Shown here: in pieces, positions 1-7,768 of the stretch | Position numbering within the stretch: the stretch's first letter is position 1 | Layout of the letters: each line of letters begins with the position of its first letter | Made by a program: the position numbers and the translations under genes | From: CAYRFQ01 sp964423615 | Lineage (GTDB): Bacteria > Planctomycetota > Planctomycetia > Gemmatales > Gemmataceae | NCBI GenBank assembly: GCA_964423615.1 | Contig: CAYRFQ010000108.1 | Location: 1 to 24,641, forward strand | Direction of reading: 5' to 3' | Length of the DNA stretch: 24,641 bases | Notes under the pieces: model-generated | The model's database searches: none | What the model was told of the DNA's origin: nothing | The model's input: the letters and a program-made list of their open reading frames with translations, nothing else

Positions 1-885
1 GAGAACTCGCCCATGGTCGACGCTCGTCTCCCGACCGGAGAACGCGTCAACGCCATTCTTTCCCCGCTCTCGTTGGTTGGCCCGGTTCTCTCGATCCGAC
101 GTTTCGGGATCCGATTGACCTGGGAGGATCTCCTGGCCAACGACACTCTCCCCGTGGAATTCCTGGACTTGTTGCGAGCGTGCGTGGAGGCCCGTCTGAG
201 CATCTTGGTGTCCGGTGGTACGGGTGGTGGAAAGACGACGCTGTTGAATGTTCTCTCGGGATACATCCCAGCAGAAGAAAGACTCGTCACTATCGAAGAC
301 ACCGCAGAACTTATGCTACAGCAGCCACATGTGATTCAGCTGGAGACTCGCCCTCCGAATTTGGAAGGCAGCGGACAAGTCACCACGCGCGAGTTGGTCC
401 GCAACAGCTTACGTATGCGGCCGGACCGAATCATCGTCGGGGAATGCCGGGGGCAAGAAGCCCTCGACATGCTTCAAGCGATGAACACTGGCCACGAAGG
501 CTCGATGACAACGATCCACGCCAACGACACCCGTGATGCCCTGGCCCGCCTGGAGATGATGGTGATGATGGCTGGGTTCGAAATGCCTCTCGCGGTCATC
601 CGGGAGTACATCACCTGTGCGATCAATTTAGTCGTCCACGTTTCGCGTCTCAAAGGTGGTGCCAGAAAGGTCATGCGTGTGACCGAGTTGTGCCGGTCCT
701 CCAAGGAATCAGGGTACAAAACTAAAAATCTCTTCGAGTTTCGCCAAACGGGGGTCGTGGAGGGACGAGCCGTTGGAAACTTCCACGCCACCGGACACGT
801 GCCACGTTTTCTCAAGCGAATCCGGGCCGATGGGATTGAATTGCCCGACTCGTTGTTTGAACGCCGAATCTTGAACCCTCAGTAA
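1..885 (+). CDS. tadA: TadA/CpaF secretion motor ATPase, 5'-truncated
   Basis: Hexameric ATPase that powers Tad pilus assembly at the cytoplasmic face of the inner membrane. The frame is open to base 1: residues ENSP precede the first Met, and the run SPMVDARLPTGERVNAI is a conserved internal CpaF motif, so that Met is not the start. Counting from it, the Walker A box GGTGGGKT is at 68-75, the Asp box TIEDTAEL at 93-100, the Walker B region RPDRIIVGECRG at 137-146, and the His box GHEGSMTTIHAN at 160-171. CpaF proteins are usually about 430-480 residues, so roughly the N-terminal third is missing from the window. The gene heads a run of tad genes on the same strand, 149 bp before tadB. Identification is secure; assignment to Tad rather than another GspE-like system rests on the motifs and the neighbours. 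Confidence 0.96.
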   Translation, partial: ENSPMVDARLPTGERVNAILSPLSLVGPVLSIRRFGIRLTWEDLLANDTLPVEFLDLLRACVEARLSILVSGGTGGGKTTLLNVLSGYIPAEERLVTIEDTAELMLQQPHVIQLETRPPNLEGSGQVTTRELVRNSLRMRPDRIIVGECRGQEALDMLQAMNTGHEGSMTTIHANDTRDALARLEMMVMMAGFEMPLAVIREYITCAINLVVHVSRLKGGARKVMRVTELCRSSKESGYKTKNLFEFRQTGVVEGRAVGNFHATGHVPRFLKRIRADGIELPDSLFERRILNPQ

Positions 886-1034
886 GACGGGCCAGTCGTT
901 CGTGGATTGCGGCGTCGACGACGCTTTTCCTGGTTCCATTGGTTCTGCCGTGCAAGAAGCCCGGACCGAATCGATTTTTTGGTCCAGGTCTCTTTCCAAC
1001 CTCAAGAAGCTGCAACGACGGAGCGTAAGTCGCC

Positions 1035-1982
1035 ATGACCAATCGCCAACTTATTTTCTTTTTGGCTGGAATCTCCTCGGTCATCGGAGCCGGAGCCTTC
1101 CTGCTGTTGAGAATGCTCGTCCAGAAATCCGAAGAACGCATGCACCGTCGGTTGAACGGTCACGAAGAAGATCCCGGTGGCTCAGGGGTGTTGGTCAGGC
1201 GGGCGAAGGCGAAACAAAACCAGAGTCAGTGGGCTCGAGCATGGGAACGATTCTCGAATATGATCCACCGGACGGGCCTGGAATTCACCGGAGCCGAAGC
1301 CATGGGTCTCATGGTTCTTCTCGGTAGCGGGCTGGCTTTGGTCTTCTTTTTACTACGGGGAGAGGTGTGGTTAGCGTCGGTCGGACTGGTCCTCGGGATG
1401 GTCGCACCCTTTTGCGTGTTCCTGCTCTTGCAATCTCGTCACAGACACCGGATGCAACAGCAACTCCCGGACGCCTTTTCTTTGTTATCACGGTCCCTTC
1501 GAGCGGGTCTGAGTTTGGACCAGGCGATCAAGACAGTGGGAACACACGGAAACAAGCCACTGGCGGATGAATTTGCTCATTGTGCTGTGCAACTCTCGTT
1601 GGGACTATCCGTTCGTTACGCCCTGGAAATAACGGCCGAGCGAATACGTCTTCTCGATTTTAACACGTTCGTGTCCACCGTGACGTTGTACCTCAAGACC
1701 GGGGGAAATTTGGCCAAGCAACTCGACCGTTTGGCCGACGTGGCGCAGAGCCGAAACCAATACATCGGATACGTCCAGAGCGCCACCTCGTTAGCTCGGA
1801 TTTCGTCGTTTGCCCTGGCCGTCGTGGGCCCAGGTTTGCTCCTGTCGTATCTCCTTTTCCGCCCTGACCACGTTACTCTATTCTTCCAGTCCTGGTTTGG
1901 GTGGGTGGTCGTTGGGGTGGCCTTGCTCTTGGAATGTCTCGGATTAGTGTGGGTCTACTTCATGACTCGTGTGCCGTATTGA
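1035..1982 (+). CDS. tadB: TadB, Tad inner-membrane platform protein
   Basis: One of the paired polytopic platform proteins on which the TadA motor acts (315 aa). Hydrophobic segments are visible at about 5-27, 90-107, 111-133, 256-275 and 287-310. The type II secretion F (T2SSF) domain spans about 143-265 and begins LPDAFSLLSRSLRAGLSLDQ, the classic pattern of a short helix with a conserved LRAG step. Start ATG 1035 has a weak CGGAG about 11 bases upstream; no better in-frame start exists. The 149-bp spacer after tadA is wide for a tad operon and holds an imperfect 8-bp hairpin (963-970 with 978-985, one G-U pair). The order TadA-TadB-TadC matches known tad loci, so the B/C split is by order and length. 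Confidence 0.92.
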   Translation: MTNRQLIFFLAGISSVIGAGAFLLLRMLVQKSEERMHRRLNGHEEDPGGSGVLVRRAKAKQNQSQWARAWERFSNMIHRTGLEFTGAEAMGLMVLLGSGLALVFFLLRGEVWLASVGLVLGMVAPFCVFLLLQSRHRHRMQQQLPDAFSLLSRSLRAGLSLDQAIKTVGTHGNKPLADEFAHCAVQLSLGLSVRYALEITAERIRLLDFNTFVSTVTLYLKTGGNLAKQLDRLADVAQSRNQYIGYVQSATSLARISSFALAVVGPGLLLSYLLFRPDHVTLFFQSWFGWVVVGVALLLECLGLVWVYFMTRVPY

Positions 1983-1988
1983 TCATTG

Positions 1989-2067
1989 CCAAGAGTCAAG
2001 CGACAAGGGCCAGCAACCCTCTCGTCTCTTGACTTCCGTCTTTTGATTTTCGCCTATTGACTCTTTG
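1989..2067 (+). promoter_or_regulatory. tadB-tadC spacer with two competing hairpins
   Basis: AGTCAAG (1994-2000) can pair with CTTGACT (2028-2034), and the helix continues inward as GAC/GTC and AGGG/CCCT with two single mismatches and one G-U pair. The same left strand (AAGAGTCA, 1991-1998) is also the exact complement of TGACTCTT (2058-2065), which touches the purine-rich GGAA at 2067-2070 just before tadC. The two folds are mutually exclusive, so this could modulate tadC translation. TTGACTT, TTTTGATTT and ATTGACTC also recur about every 13-14 bases (2029-2063), so the pairing could be a by-product of degenerate repeats. The pairing is seen directly; the role is inference. Confidence 0.3.
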
Positions 2068-2078
2068 GAAATGCAGCC

Positions 2079-3062
2079 ATGACTGAATGGATTTGGATCT
2101 TGCTCGTCGCGTTTCCTGGTGCCGGTCTCGCGTTTGTGGGATTACAACTCGTCCAACTTCGAGGCAACGAGGCCCGTGTGAGGGATGAGGACGCCGACGA
2201 GGACGTCGAACCCAGACTTTTGTTTGGTTCGTTGACGCGACAGCTCGATACGTCGGGTGTGATGTCGACAGACACACGCCGGGCTCTTGTCAAAGACCTT
2301 CGCGCGGCCGGTTTCTACCGACCGACTGCTTTCATGGAGTTTACGGCAGTACGGACGGCACTGACGTTGTTGCCGCTTCTGGTGGGCCTGGGGCTCTCGT
2401 TAGTAGTGGACCGAACTCTGATCTCGCACGCCTTGGTGGGAGGGGTGAGTCTTGCCGCCTTCGGATACGCTGTGCCTCCATTTATCCTGGTGGCGATGGG
2501 GCGTTTACGTCGCGGCCGCATCGAACAAGGGTTGCCTGTCGCGATCGATTTGTTGGCTTTGGGCCTGACCGGAGGCCAAAACTTATTGAGTGCGTTGGAG
2601 CGAGTCAGTCGAGAACTTGAGTTTTCTTACCCGGTTTTGGCGAAAGAACTCGAAATCATGTTTCGCCACGCGGAACTACGGAGTCTCGATCACGCCTTGC
2701 ATCAACTGGCCGACCGCGTCAACATCCCCGAGGTCCGCAACTTGAGTCTCATCCTTTCGCAGTCAGAGAAACTCGGGACGGACATCGCGAGTGCATTGTT
2801 GGAGTTCTCGAACCATTTTCGACTTCGTATTCGCCAACGGGCGGAAGGCCAGGCGAACAAGCTGAGCTTCTGGATGTTGCTCCCAGCTCTCCTGTGCTTC
2901 TGGATGCCCGCCGGACTCATTTTATTCGGTCCCATCTACTTCCAGTTCCGAGAAGAGAGTCGAAAAAGCCGCCAGGCGTTCCAAGAAACTCAGCAGGAAA
3001 TTCGGAACGGACAAGAGCGACGATCTTCGGGGCCTAGAACTCTCCCAACACCTCCCGAGTGA
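2079..3062 (+). CDS. tadC: TadC, Tad inner-membrane platform protein
   Basis: Second platform protein of the Tad secretion system (327 aa), expected to pair with TadB in the inner membrane. There is an N-terminal membrane helix (about 4-25), a charged linker rich in Asp/Glu (30-45), a hydrophobic pair (about 92-110 and 118-138), the T2SSF domain (about 150-275, beginning GLPVAIDLLALGLTGGQNLL), and a C-terminal membrane segment (about 264-287) ending in a polar tail. The motif ILSQSEKLGTDIASALLEFS (225-244) is characteristic of TadC. Start ATG 2079 follows a modest GGAA purine run. A spacer of 96 bp separates it from tadB. What follows is a long gap, unusual because a TadD or secretin gene often follows directly. 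Confidence 0.92.
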   Translation: MTEWIWILLVAFPGAGLAFVGLQLVQLRGNEARVRDEDADEDVEPRLLFGSLTRQLDTSGVMSTDTRRALVKDLRAAGFYRPTAFMEFTAVRTALTLLPLLVGLGLSLVVDRTLISHALVGGVSLAAFGYAVPPFILVAMGRLRRGRIEQGLPVAIDLLALGLTGGQNLLSALERVSRELEFSYPVLAKELEIMFRHAELRSLDHALHQLADRVNIPEVRNLSLILSQSEKLGTDIASALLEFSNHFRLRIRQRAEGQANKLSFWMLLPALLCFWMPAGLILFGPIYFQFREESRKSRQAFQETQQEIRNGQERRSSGPRTLPTPPE

Positions 3063-3539
3063 CGGGCAGTAAGAAACGAAAGCGATTTGCGAGTGGATGT
3101 AGCGTCCGTGAGATTTCGCTGCGGTGTGACAAGAAACGTCGAGTGATGGCACACCATTTCACTTCTTTGTGCGGCCTATGCTCAACTACGCTTTCACTTG
3201 TTACATCCTCGGAGCGCGCAAACCCACTGCCGATCACTGGCAGCGAATCCACAAAGTACTCTCCTTGAGATCCGGCATGCTCTGGGCCAAGAGTCGGATA
3301 GAGAAATTGTTAGGCTCCGCAGCCACCTGATCTCGATTCTCGGCCCCTGGTGGTAAGCCGACATACTTGCTCGGAGCGCGGGAGCCTAATACTTCACACA
3401 TTTCAGAATCAACCCCAGTTTTTGTGATTCGTTAAGTCCGTTTACCGCTACGACCGATACTAGGGGTACGACGGACAATCCCCTCCTGATCGAACTCTGA
3501 ACGCTTTGCCCGCAGGCACGAACTTTTTTCCGAGATGAG

Positions 3540-3599
3540 CGTCGCCCGAGCGACGAGCCAATACGTTCCACAAGTAACTCAGTACGCCTGCGTACTGAG
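3540..3599 (+). promoter_or_regulatory. Tandem hairpins upstream of the secretin gene
   Basis: Two perfect inverted repeats sit 22 bases apart: CGTCGC (3540-3545) with GCGACG (3550-3555), loop CCGA; and CTCAGTACG (3578-3586) with CGTACTGAG (3591-3599), loop CCTG. Neither is followed by a T-tract, so they are not ordinary intrinsic terminators. They end 183 bases before the chosen secretin start and could be an mRNA processing or stability element separating tadC from secretin expression, or a protein-binding palindrome. Only the pairing is seen directly. Confidence 0.4.
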
Positions 3600-3770
3600 C
3601 TACCAGCTTTCTTGCGAATGGAGCATAGCGATGTCGATCGCGGAGCAGCCATCGGAGTGAGAAAACGCCCGGAAAGTTCAAGCTTTGGGGCGGGCATCAC
3701 GTGGGTATCCATAACTGCGGCGCGGAACTTCAGGCAGGCACCCAGGCAGCACCGCCACGCCCTGAGTATG

Positions 3771-3779
3771 AAGGATGAG
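3771..3779 (+). promoter_or_regulatory. Ribosome binding site setting the secretin start
   Basis: AAGGATGAG ends three bases before ATG 3783, with its AAGGA core 7 bases from the start. The upstream in-frame ATGs (3618, 3768) lack a comparable site, and the sequence before 3768 reads as non-coding Arg/His-rich translation. This fixes the preferred start. Confidence 0.65.
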
Positions 3780-3782
3780 ATC

Positions 3783-6700
3783 ATGATAAATGGATGTGGT
3801 GCAAGAAGGAATCTTCCAAGGGGAAATAGGGAGCCTTTCGGCGGGCGTTTCCGTGGGACCTGGCTCGTCGTGGCCCTAACTCTCGGTATTGGAATCTGGT
3901 TCGGTGGGCTCTACCCAGGGGCCAACAAATCCGAAGAGTCGGGGGCGAGCCACCGGCCCCAAGGAGGCATCGCTCCGGCCAGTCGGCCTCCGGAGAATAA
4001 GACTCGGGTGGCGGAAATTCGGGATGACATAGTACACCCGAGCAGTCTCCGACCAATGTTAGCGTTTCCCCAGACCGGGGCTCCGAATTATCCGGCCATT
4101 TCTGGCCCGGCACAAAACCTCGTTTCTCCCGGCGGTGGCGGGCAGACATCGCGAGCTGACACTCCTCGCCAATTGGTTCGCGGAGCCTTACCCCAGGCCG
4201 GGACCCCTAGAACACATCAGCCTACCGAGCAGCTGGAACACGAAGGTTTGCGGGCATCTACTGCAGCCAGGCCGATTCAAAACCACGGTCACCAACAGCC
4301 GGCCGTACATGGGGTGCTCCAACCGGGATTCGGGAAACACATGTTCCCGCCAAGCACTCCCGAGCCACCTTTGGCCTCCCAGACCGGAGTGCCCAGCTTC
4401 CCGAGAATGGTTCAGCCTACCAGCCCTCTCGCCGGTTCGGCCGGAACCGGAGCGCCCAATTTCCCGACCATGATTCAAACTGCAGAGGTCCTTACGAATT
4501 CCTCGCCCGCTCAAGCCGCCGGAGGAGTTCACTCCGAACACATCCAACTGGCAGGCGGGGAGGAGCCCAAGCAAACTGCCCAGAAGCCAGAGACCCTTCC
4601 ACTGCCCAAAACGGCACAGTTCCAACCGTTTGGTCCCAACAGACCGAGACTTCCGAGTCTTTTGGGGCCGGGCGGTAATGGTGGATGCGATGGAAAAAAT
4701 CCGTGCTTCGACTCCCCTTCTCGGGCCAGTCGACCCGTACCCACGAAGGAGCAGCTCAAGGCCTTTCAGGATAACATCCAGGGCGTTGTGGATCCTCAAA
4801 ACACGCTCGACCTGTTTGTGGGGCGAACACGTGTGGTCTTGCTGAAGAATGTGCCCACTCGCGTTCAAGTGGCTGACGAAGAAATTGCCGTAGCGAATCC
4901 ACTCGAACCTTTGAATTTGGCCGTACTCGGCCGCAAGGTCGGCACGACGGTGCTGAACCTTTGGTTCGACAACCCCAAGGACAAAGCCAACCCGATCATC
5001 CTGAGTTACCTGATACGGGTCTTCCCGGACCCTCTGGCCAAGACGCGCCTCGACCAAATCTATGATCAGCTCGCCAAGGAAATTAATTGCGCCTTTCCTG
5101 ACAGCTACGTGAAGTTGAGCTTGGTGGGAGATAAGCTAGTGGCCAAGGGAGAGGTCAAAGACATTGCCGAAGGGTTCCAGATTCTCAGAATCCTCAGGGC
5201 CAATGCACCGACCGAGGACGACGATCAGATTCCTGTCGACACCCTGAACGTGGTCGCCCCTCCAGGCGACCCGACTGGACTGACCAATCCTCCGACTCTC
5301 GATGACTTTCTGACGTTCGGTGGTCCGAACGTGGTGAACCTGTTACGGGTCGCCGGAGAACAGCAGGTCATGCTTAAGGTCACCGTCGCGGAGGTGAACC
5401 GGGCGGCAGCTCGCAGCATCGGTTTGAATTTTTCGATCACGAACAGCGATGGTGTGAGCGTATTTCAGAACTTGACGGGTAACATCGCGGGTGGTGGCCT
5501 GCCGGCGGCGATGGGTGGTTTGGCGGGCATCGCGGGTGGACTTTCGGGTAACGGTCCGGTGAATAACCTTCCGACGACGTTGGACAACGGTCAAGTCTCT
5601 TTGGCGATCAACGCATTGAAAAACTTGAGCTATGCTCGTTCGCTGGCGGAACCAAACTTGACGACGATGAACGGTCAAACGGCGACGTTCTTGGCCGGGG
5701 GTCAGTTTCCTGTGCCAGTGACGACGGGGGTGGGAATCGGAGCGTTGCAAGGGGTGAGCTTTGTGCCGTTTGGTGTTCAACTCGCGTTCACGCCATTCAT
5801 CACCGACCGTAACCGAATTCGTCTTGTGCTTTCGGCGACGGTGAGTGCCAGGGACCTTTCGTCGTCGGCTAGTATCGGTGATTCGTTGGTCTCGGGTCTG
5901 AATACCCGGACGTTCACGTCGACGGTCCAGCTTCGGGATGGGGAAACGTTGGCAGTGGCAGGTTTGATCCAAAACAACCTGGGAGCGGAGTCGGACCGTA
6001 TCCCGTTTATTGGGGACTTGCCGATCCTGACGAACTTGACCGGTAGTAATCGAACATCGTCAGGAGAGCAGGAGTTAGTAGTGCTGGTTCAGCCAGTTTT
6101 AGTTCGTCCTCTGGGTCGGGGAAAAGTTCCGCCTCTGCCTGGTTCGGACGTGTTCGAACCGAGCGACTTGGAGTTCTACTTGTTGGGTCGTTTGGAGAGC
6201 CGCCGGAGGTACGACTACCGGACTTCTGCGATGACGGACTACCACCGCATGCAGGCGTACAAACGCTGCGAGCGATACTACATCTTCGGTCCTCACGGTC
6301 ACGCTCGCCCTGATTTTGTAGAGGGCGAAGGGCAGTTCGAAGGGTCTGCAGTGGATGCGGGGCCAGGCCCTTCTTTGTTCCAAGAGGACATGGCGCCAGG
6401 GCATCCGAACGTAGTTCCTCAAGACATTGGTCCGAAGGGAGTGCCGGCGGAGCAGTTACATCGCCCCAACCAGTTCTTCCAAGCTCTACCGAAGGGGACG
6501 CAAACTTTGCACACCTCACAGGTCATGGGTCCGCGGACCACGGTGAATTCGAACTGGCCACACCAGAGTCATCGTTCCAATGTCGTCCGAACCGGTGTCG
6601 CCCAAAGTCCGTACTGGCCGCACGAGATGGTGGATCCCCGAATGGGCTCAAGAAGTCCTGGCGAACAAGTTCGAGGGGCAGCGATGTGGCACCCGTACGC

Positions 6701-6788
6701 AGACCGTTTGTCCAGTGTTCAAGCTCCGCAGAAGCGACGACGACCATTGGTAAGGTTGACGCGTTGGCTCTGGGGTGCGTCCGATTAA
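3783..6788 (+). CDS. cpaC: Tad outer-membrane secretin (CpaC/RcpA-like)
   Basis: Forms the outer-membrane channel for the Tad pilus. The protein has 1001 aa from ATG 3783, about twice the size of typical CpaC. An N-terminal hydrophobic helix (about 25-45, signal or anchor) leads into a Pro/Gly/Gln-rich, probably disordered region (46-320) with degenerate repeats such as QTGAPNYP and QTGVPSFP. A pilus-assembly N-terminal domain follows at about 340-412 (motif VGRTRVVLLKNVPTRVQVAD), then a BON-like domain at about 423-473. The secretin domain at 513-775 includes EQQVMLKVTVAEVNR, SLAEPNLTTMNGQTATFLAG, a TxTSTVQLRDGETLAVAGLI-type strand, and IPFIGDLPILTNL. A polar tail of about 225 residues (777-1001) starts with a Tyr/Arg-rich segment (LESRRRYDYRTSAMTDYHRM). 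The core identification is secure; the two extensions are of unknown role. Confidence 0.94.
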   Translation: MINGCGARRNLPRGNREPFGGRFRGTWLVVALTLGIGIWFGGLYPGANKSEESGASHRPQGGIAPASRPPENKTRVAEIRDDIVHPSSLRPMLAFPQTGAPNYPAISGPAQNLVSPGGGGQTSRADTPRQLVRGALPQAGTPRTHQPTEQLEHEGLRASTAARPIQNHGHQQPAVHGVLQPGFGKHMFPPSTPEPPLASQTGVPSFPRMVQPTSPLAGSAGTGAPNFPTMIQTAEVLTNSSPAQAAGGVHSEHIQLAGGEEPKQTAQKPETLPLPKTAQFQPFGPNRPRLPSLLGPGGNGGCDGKNPCFDSPSRASRPVPTKEQLKAFQDNIQGVVDPQNTLDLFVGRTRVVLLKNVPTRVQVADEEIAVANPLEPLNLAVLGRKVGTTVLNLWFDNPKDKANPIILSYLIRVFPDPLAKTRLDQIYDQLAKEINCAFPDSYVKLSLVGDKLVAKGEVKDIAEGFQILRILRANAPTEDDDQIPVDTLNVVAPPGDPTGLTNPPTLDDFLTFGGPNVVNLLRVAGEQQVMLKVTVAEVNRAAARSIGLNFSITNSDGVSVFQNLTGNIAGGGLPAAMGGLAGIAGGLSGNGPVNNLPTTLDNGQVSLAINALKNLSYARSLAEPNLTTMNGQTATFLAGGQFPVPVTTGVGIGALQGVSFVPFGVQLAFTPFITDRNRIRLVLSATVSARDLSSSASIGDSLVSGLNTRTFTSTVQLRDGETLAVAGLIQNNLGAESDRIPFIGDLPILTNLTGSNRTSSGEQELVVLVQPVLVRPLGRGKVPPLPGSDVFEPSDLEFYLLGRLESRRRYDYRTSAMTDYHRMQAYKRCERYYIFGPHGHARPDFVEGEGQFEGSAVDAGPGPSLFQEDMAPGHPNVVPQDIGPKGVPAEQLHRPNQFFQALPKGTQTLHTSQVMGPRTTVNSNWPHQSHRSNVVRTGVAQSPYWPHEMVDPRMGSRSPGEQVRGAAMWHPYADRLSSVQAPQKRRRPLVRLTRWLWGASD

Positions 6789-6887
6789 GCTCCAGCGACT
6801 TGCTCCGCCGGAGCCGAGGCGCCTGAGCAACTTTCCCGTCTCCCTGACGCAGACGGGCCGGCCTCTAACCTGTCACGCTTGCCCCTT

Positions 6888-6896
6888 AGAGGAAAG
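6888..6896 (+). promoter_or_regulatory. Ribosome binding site setting the lipoprotein start
   Basis: AGAGGAAAG with AGAGGA 7 bases before ATG 6901. Starting here places a lipoprotein-type signal sequence at the N-terminus; an upstream in-frame ATG at 6775 would overlap the secretin stop and bury the signal sequence 42 residues in. Confidence 0.6.
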
Positions 6897-6900
6897 AACC

Positions 6901-7632
6901 ATGAACTGGGGTTCACTCACTATTCTGTTTTCCGCCCTAGTGTTGTCTTTGATCGTGGGGCCTGGATGCCAACACTACGATCGTGGTTGTCCTCAGGACG
7001 GAGGTCTCCGTAATGGGAAGCTACGGACAGCAATATCCACACGACGAAACGGTTACTTCCCGCATGTCGACCACTGCTCGGAAATCCGCCCAGGTGCCCT
7101 TCCCGCCCCGCCGGGCTATTACATGAAGGCCCATCGAGCGGCCGCAGCCAGCGAAGCCGACCAAGATGATTTCGTCATCTATACGTACGAGTGGGTCGAC
7201 GAGAGTCTGGATTTGGGCCCGTTCGGCCAGAGACACATCGCGCAAATCGCACGGGCGATCAAGCACGGTGCAACGTGGCCGGTCATCGTCGCTCCGTTCC
7301 AGGAGTGCCCGAAGCTGACCGAGCCAAGACGCGCGAAGGTCGTCCAGTTGCTGGCCAACATGGGCATTCCTGACGCCAACACTCGGGTCCGGGTCGCCTA
7401 CCCGCTAGCCGAAGGGCTCTATGGGGATGAAGCCGAATTCACCTATCCAAGGATGATCTCTCCCCAAAACGGCTTCGGCAACGGGCTGGGGGGCTTCGGC
7501 AACGGCTTCGGCGGCTTTGGTGGCGGTCTTGGTGGGTTCGGAAGTGGCTTCGGTGGGTTTGGTGGTGGTCTCGGTGGATTTGGTGGCGGTCTCGGCGGAT
7601 TTGGTGGCGGCTTCGGCGGCCTGTTCCGCTAG
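6901..7632 (+). CDS. Lipoprotein with OmpA/CpaD-like core and Gly/Phe repeat tail
   Basis: Predicted exported lipoprotein of 243 aa in the Tad locus, 112 bp after the secretin gene. The hydrophobic segment 5-20 ends in GPGC with Cys23, a weak lipobox because Gly rather than Leu/Val occupies position -3. The core at about 88-183 (DDFVIYTYEWVDES, LGPFGQRHIAQIARAI, then VIVAPF, RRAKVVQLLANMGI, RVRVAYPLAEGLYGDEA) alternates strand-helix-strand-helix-strand, like OmpA-type or CpaD-type periplasmic domains. In other tad loci a CpaD/RcpB lipoprotein sits beside the secretin and stabilises it, so a CpaD-like role is plausible but inferred. Residues 191-240 are almost only Gly, Phe and Leu in units such as GGFGGGLGGFG. 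I do not recognise an exact family. Confidence 0.8.
   Translation: MNWGSLTILFSALVLSLIVGPGCQHYDRGCPQDGGLRNGKLRTAISTRRNGYFPHVDHCSEIRPGALPAPPGYYMKAHRAAAASEADQDDFVIYTYEWVDESLDLGPFGQRHIAQIARAIKHGATWPVIVAPFQECPKLTEPRRAKVVQLLANMGIPDANTRVRVAYPLAEGLYGDEAEFTYPRMISPQNGFGNGLGGFGNGFGGFGGGLGGFGSGFGGFGGGLGGFGGGLGGFGGGFGGLFR
7471..7620 (+). repeat. In-frame GGFGGGL/GGFG coding tandem repeat
   Basis: About 150 bp of degenerate tandem repeat encodes the Gly/Phe/Leu tail of the lipoprotein. The basic unit is 12 bases (GGxTTyGGTGGC-like, encoding GFGG), organised in 24-30-base higher-order copies; the copies at roughly 7550-7620 are nearly identical. The near-identity at the 3' end suggests recent slippage expansion. 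Confidence 0.85.
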
Positions 7633-7661
7633 CCGATCCAATCGAGAGGTCGTTTTGGACA

Positions 7662-7682
7662 GCGGCGGCTTTTTGTCGCCGC
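7662..7682 (+). terminator. Possible attenuator after the lipoprotein gene
   Basis: GCGGCGG (7662-7668) pairs with TCGCCGC (7676-7682), with one G-U pair and a T-rich 7-base loop. The stem is followed by GGCTTTTCCTTCTCTT, an imperfect T/C tract. It lies 30 bases after the lipoprotein stop and could thin transcription before the TPR gene. The T-tract is interrupted, so this is a weak call. Confidence 0.35.
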
Positions 7683-7755
7683 GGCTTTTCCTTCTCTTGT
7701 GTGCTGGTCGTAGTTTGGTCTTGGGTTTTGTTTTTTGCAGGGTCTCGATGTTTAC

Positions 7756-7762
7756 AAGGAAG
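7756..7762 (+). promoter_or_regulatory. Ribosome binding site setting the TadD-like start
   Basis: AAGGAAG with its AAGGA core 8 bases before ATG 7769. The other in-frame ATG (7748) lacks such a site, and reading further upstream would overlap the Gly/Phe repeat of the previous gene in another frame. Confidence 0.55.
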
Positions 7763-7768
7763 AACGAC

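Larger units (their letters stand above)
3063..3782. other. 720-bp gap between tadC and secretin gene
   Basis: No convincing gene is seen on either strand. A 50-residue frame at 3178-3330 (+), starting MLNYAFTCYILGARKPTADH, reads like ordinary protein but has no clear ribosome binding site and matches no family I recognise; it may be a tiny gene or a remnant. No Flp-type pilin signature (Gly/Ala-Glu after a short basic leader, then a hydrophobic helix) was found. Two adjacent hairpins lie at 3540-3599. The last part, from about 3612, is open in the secretin frame but lacks a good start until 3783, so I read it as 5' untranslated leader. Confidence 0.6.

Noticed and set aside
3059..3268. GTG-initiated frame overlapping the tadC stop by four bases
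   Set aside because: Translational coupling would be possible, but the product is Ser/Arg/Lys-rich with no domain and looks like chance.
3063..3782. Flp-type prepilin gene in the gap before the secretin
   Set aside because: No short frame with a basic leader, prepilin peptidase site and following hydrophobic helix was found on either strand.
7471..7620. Repeat array as CRISPR
   Set aside because: The repeats are contiguous, in frame and lack unique spacers; they encode the protein tail.
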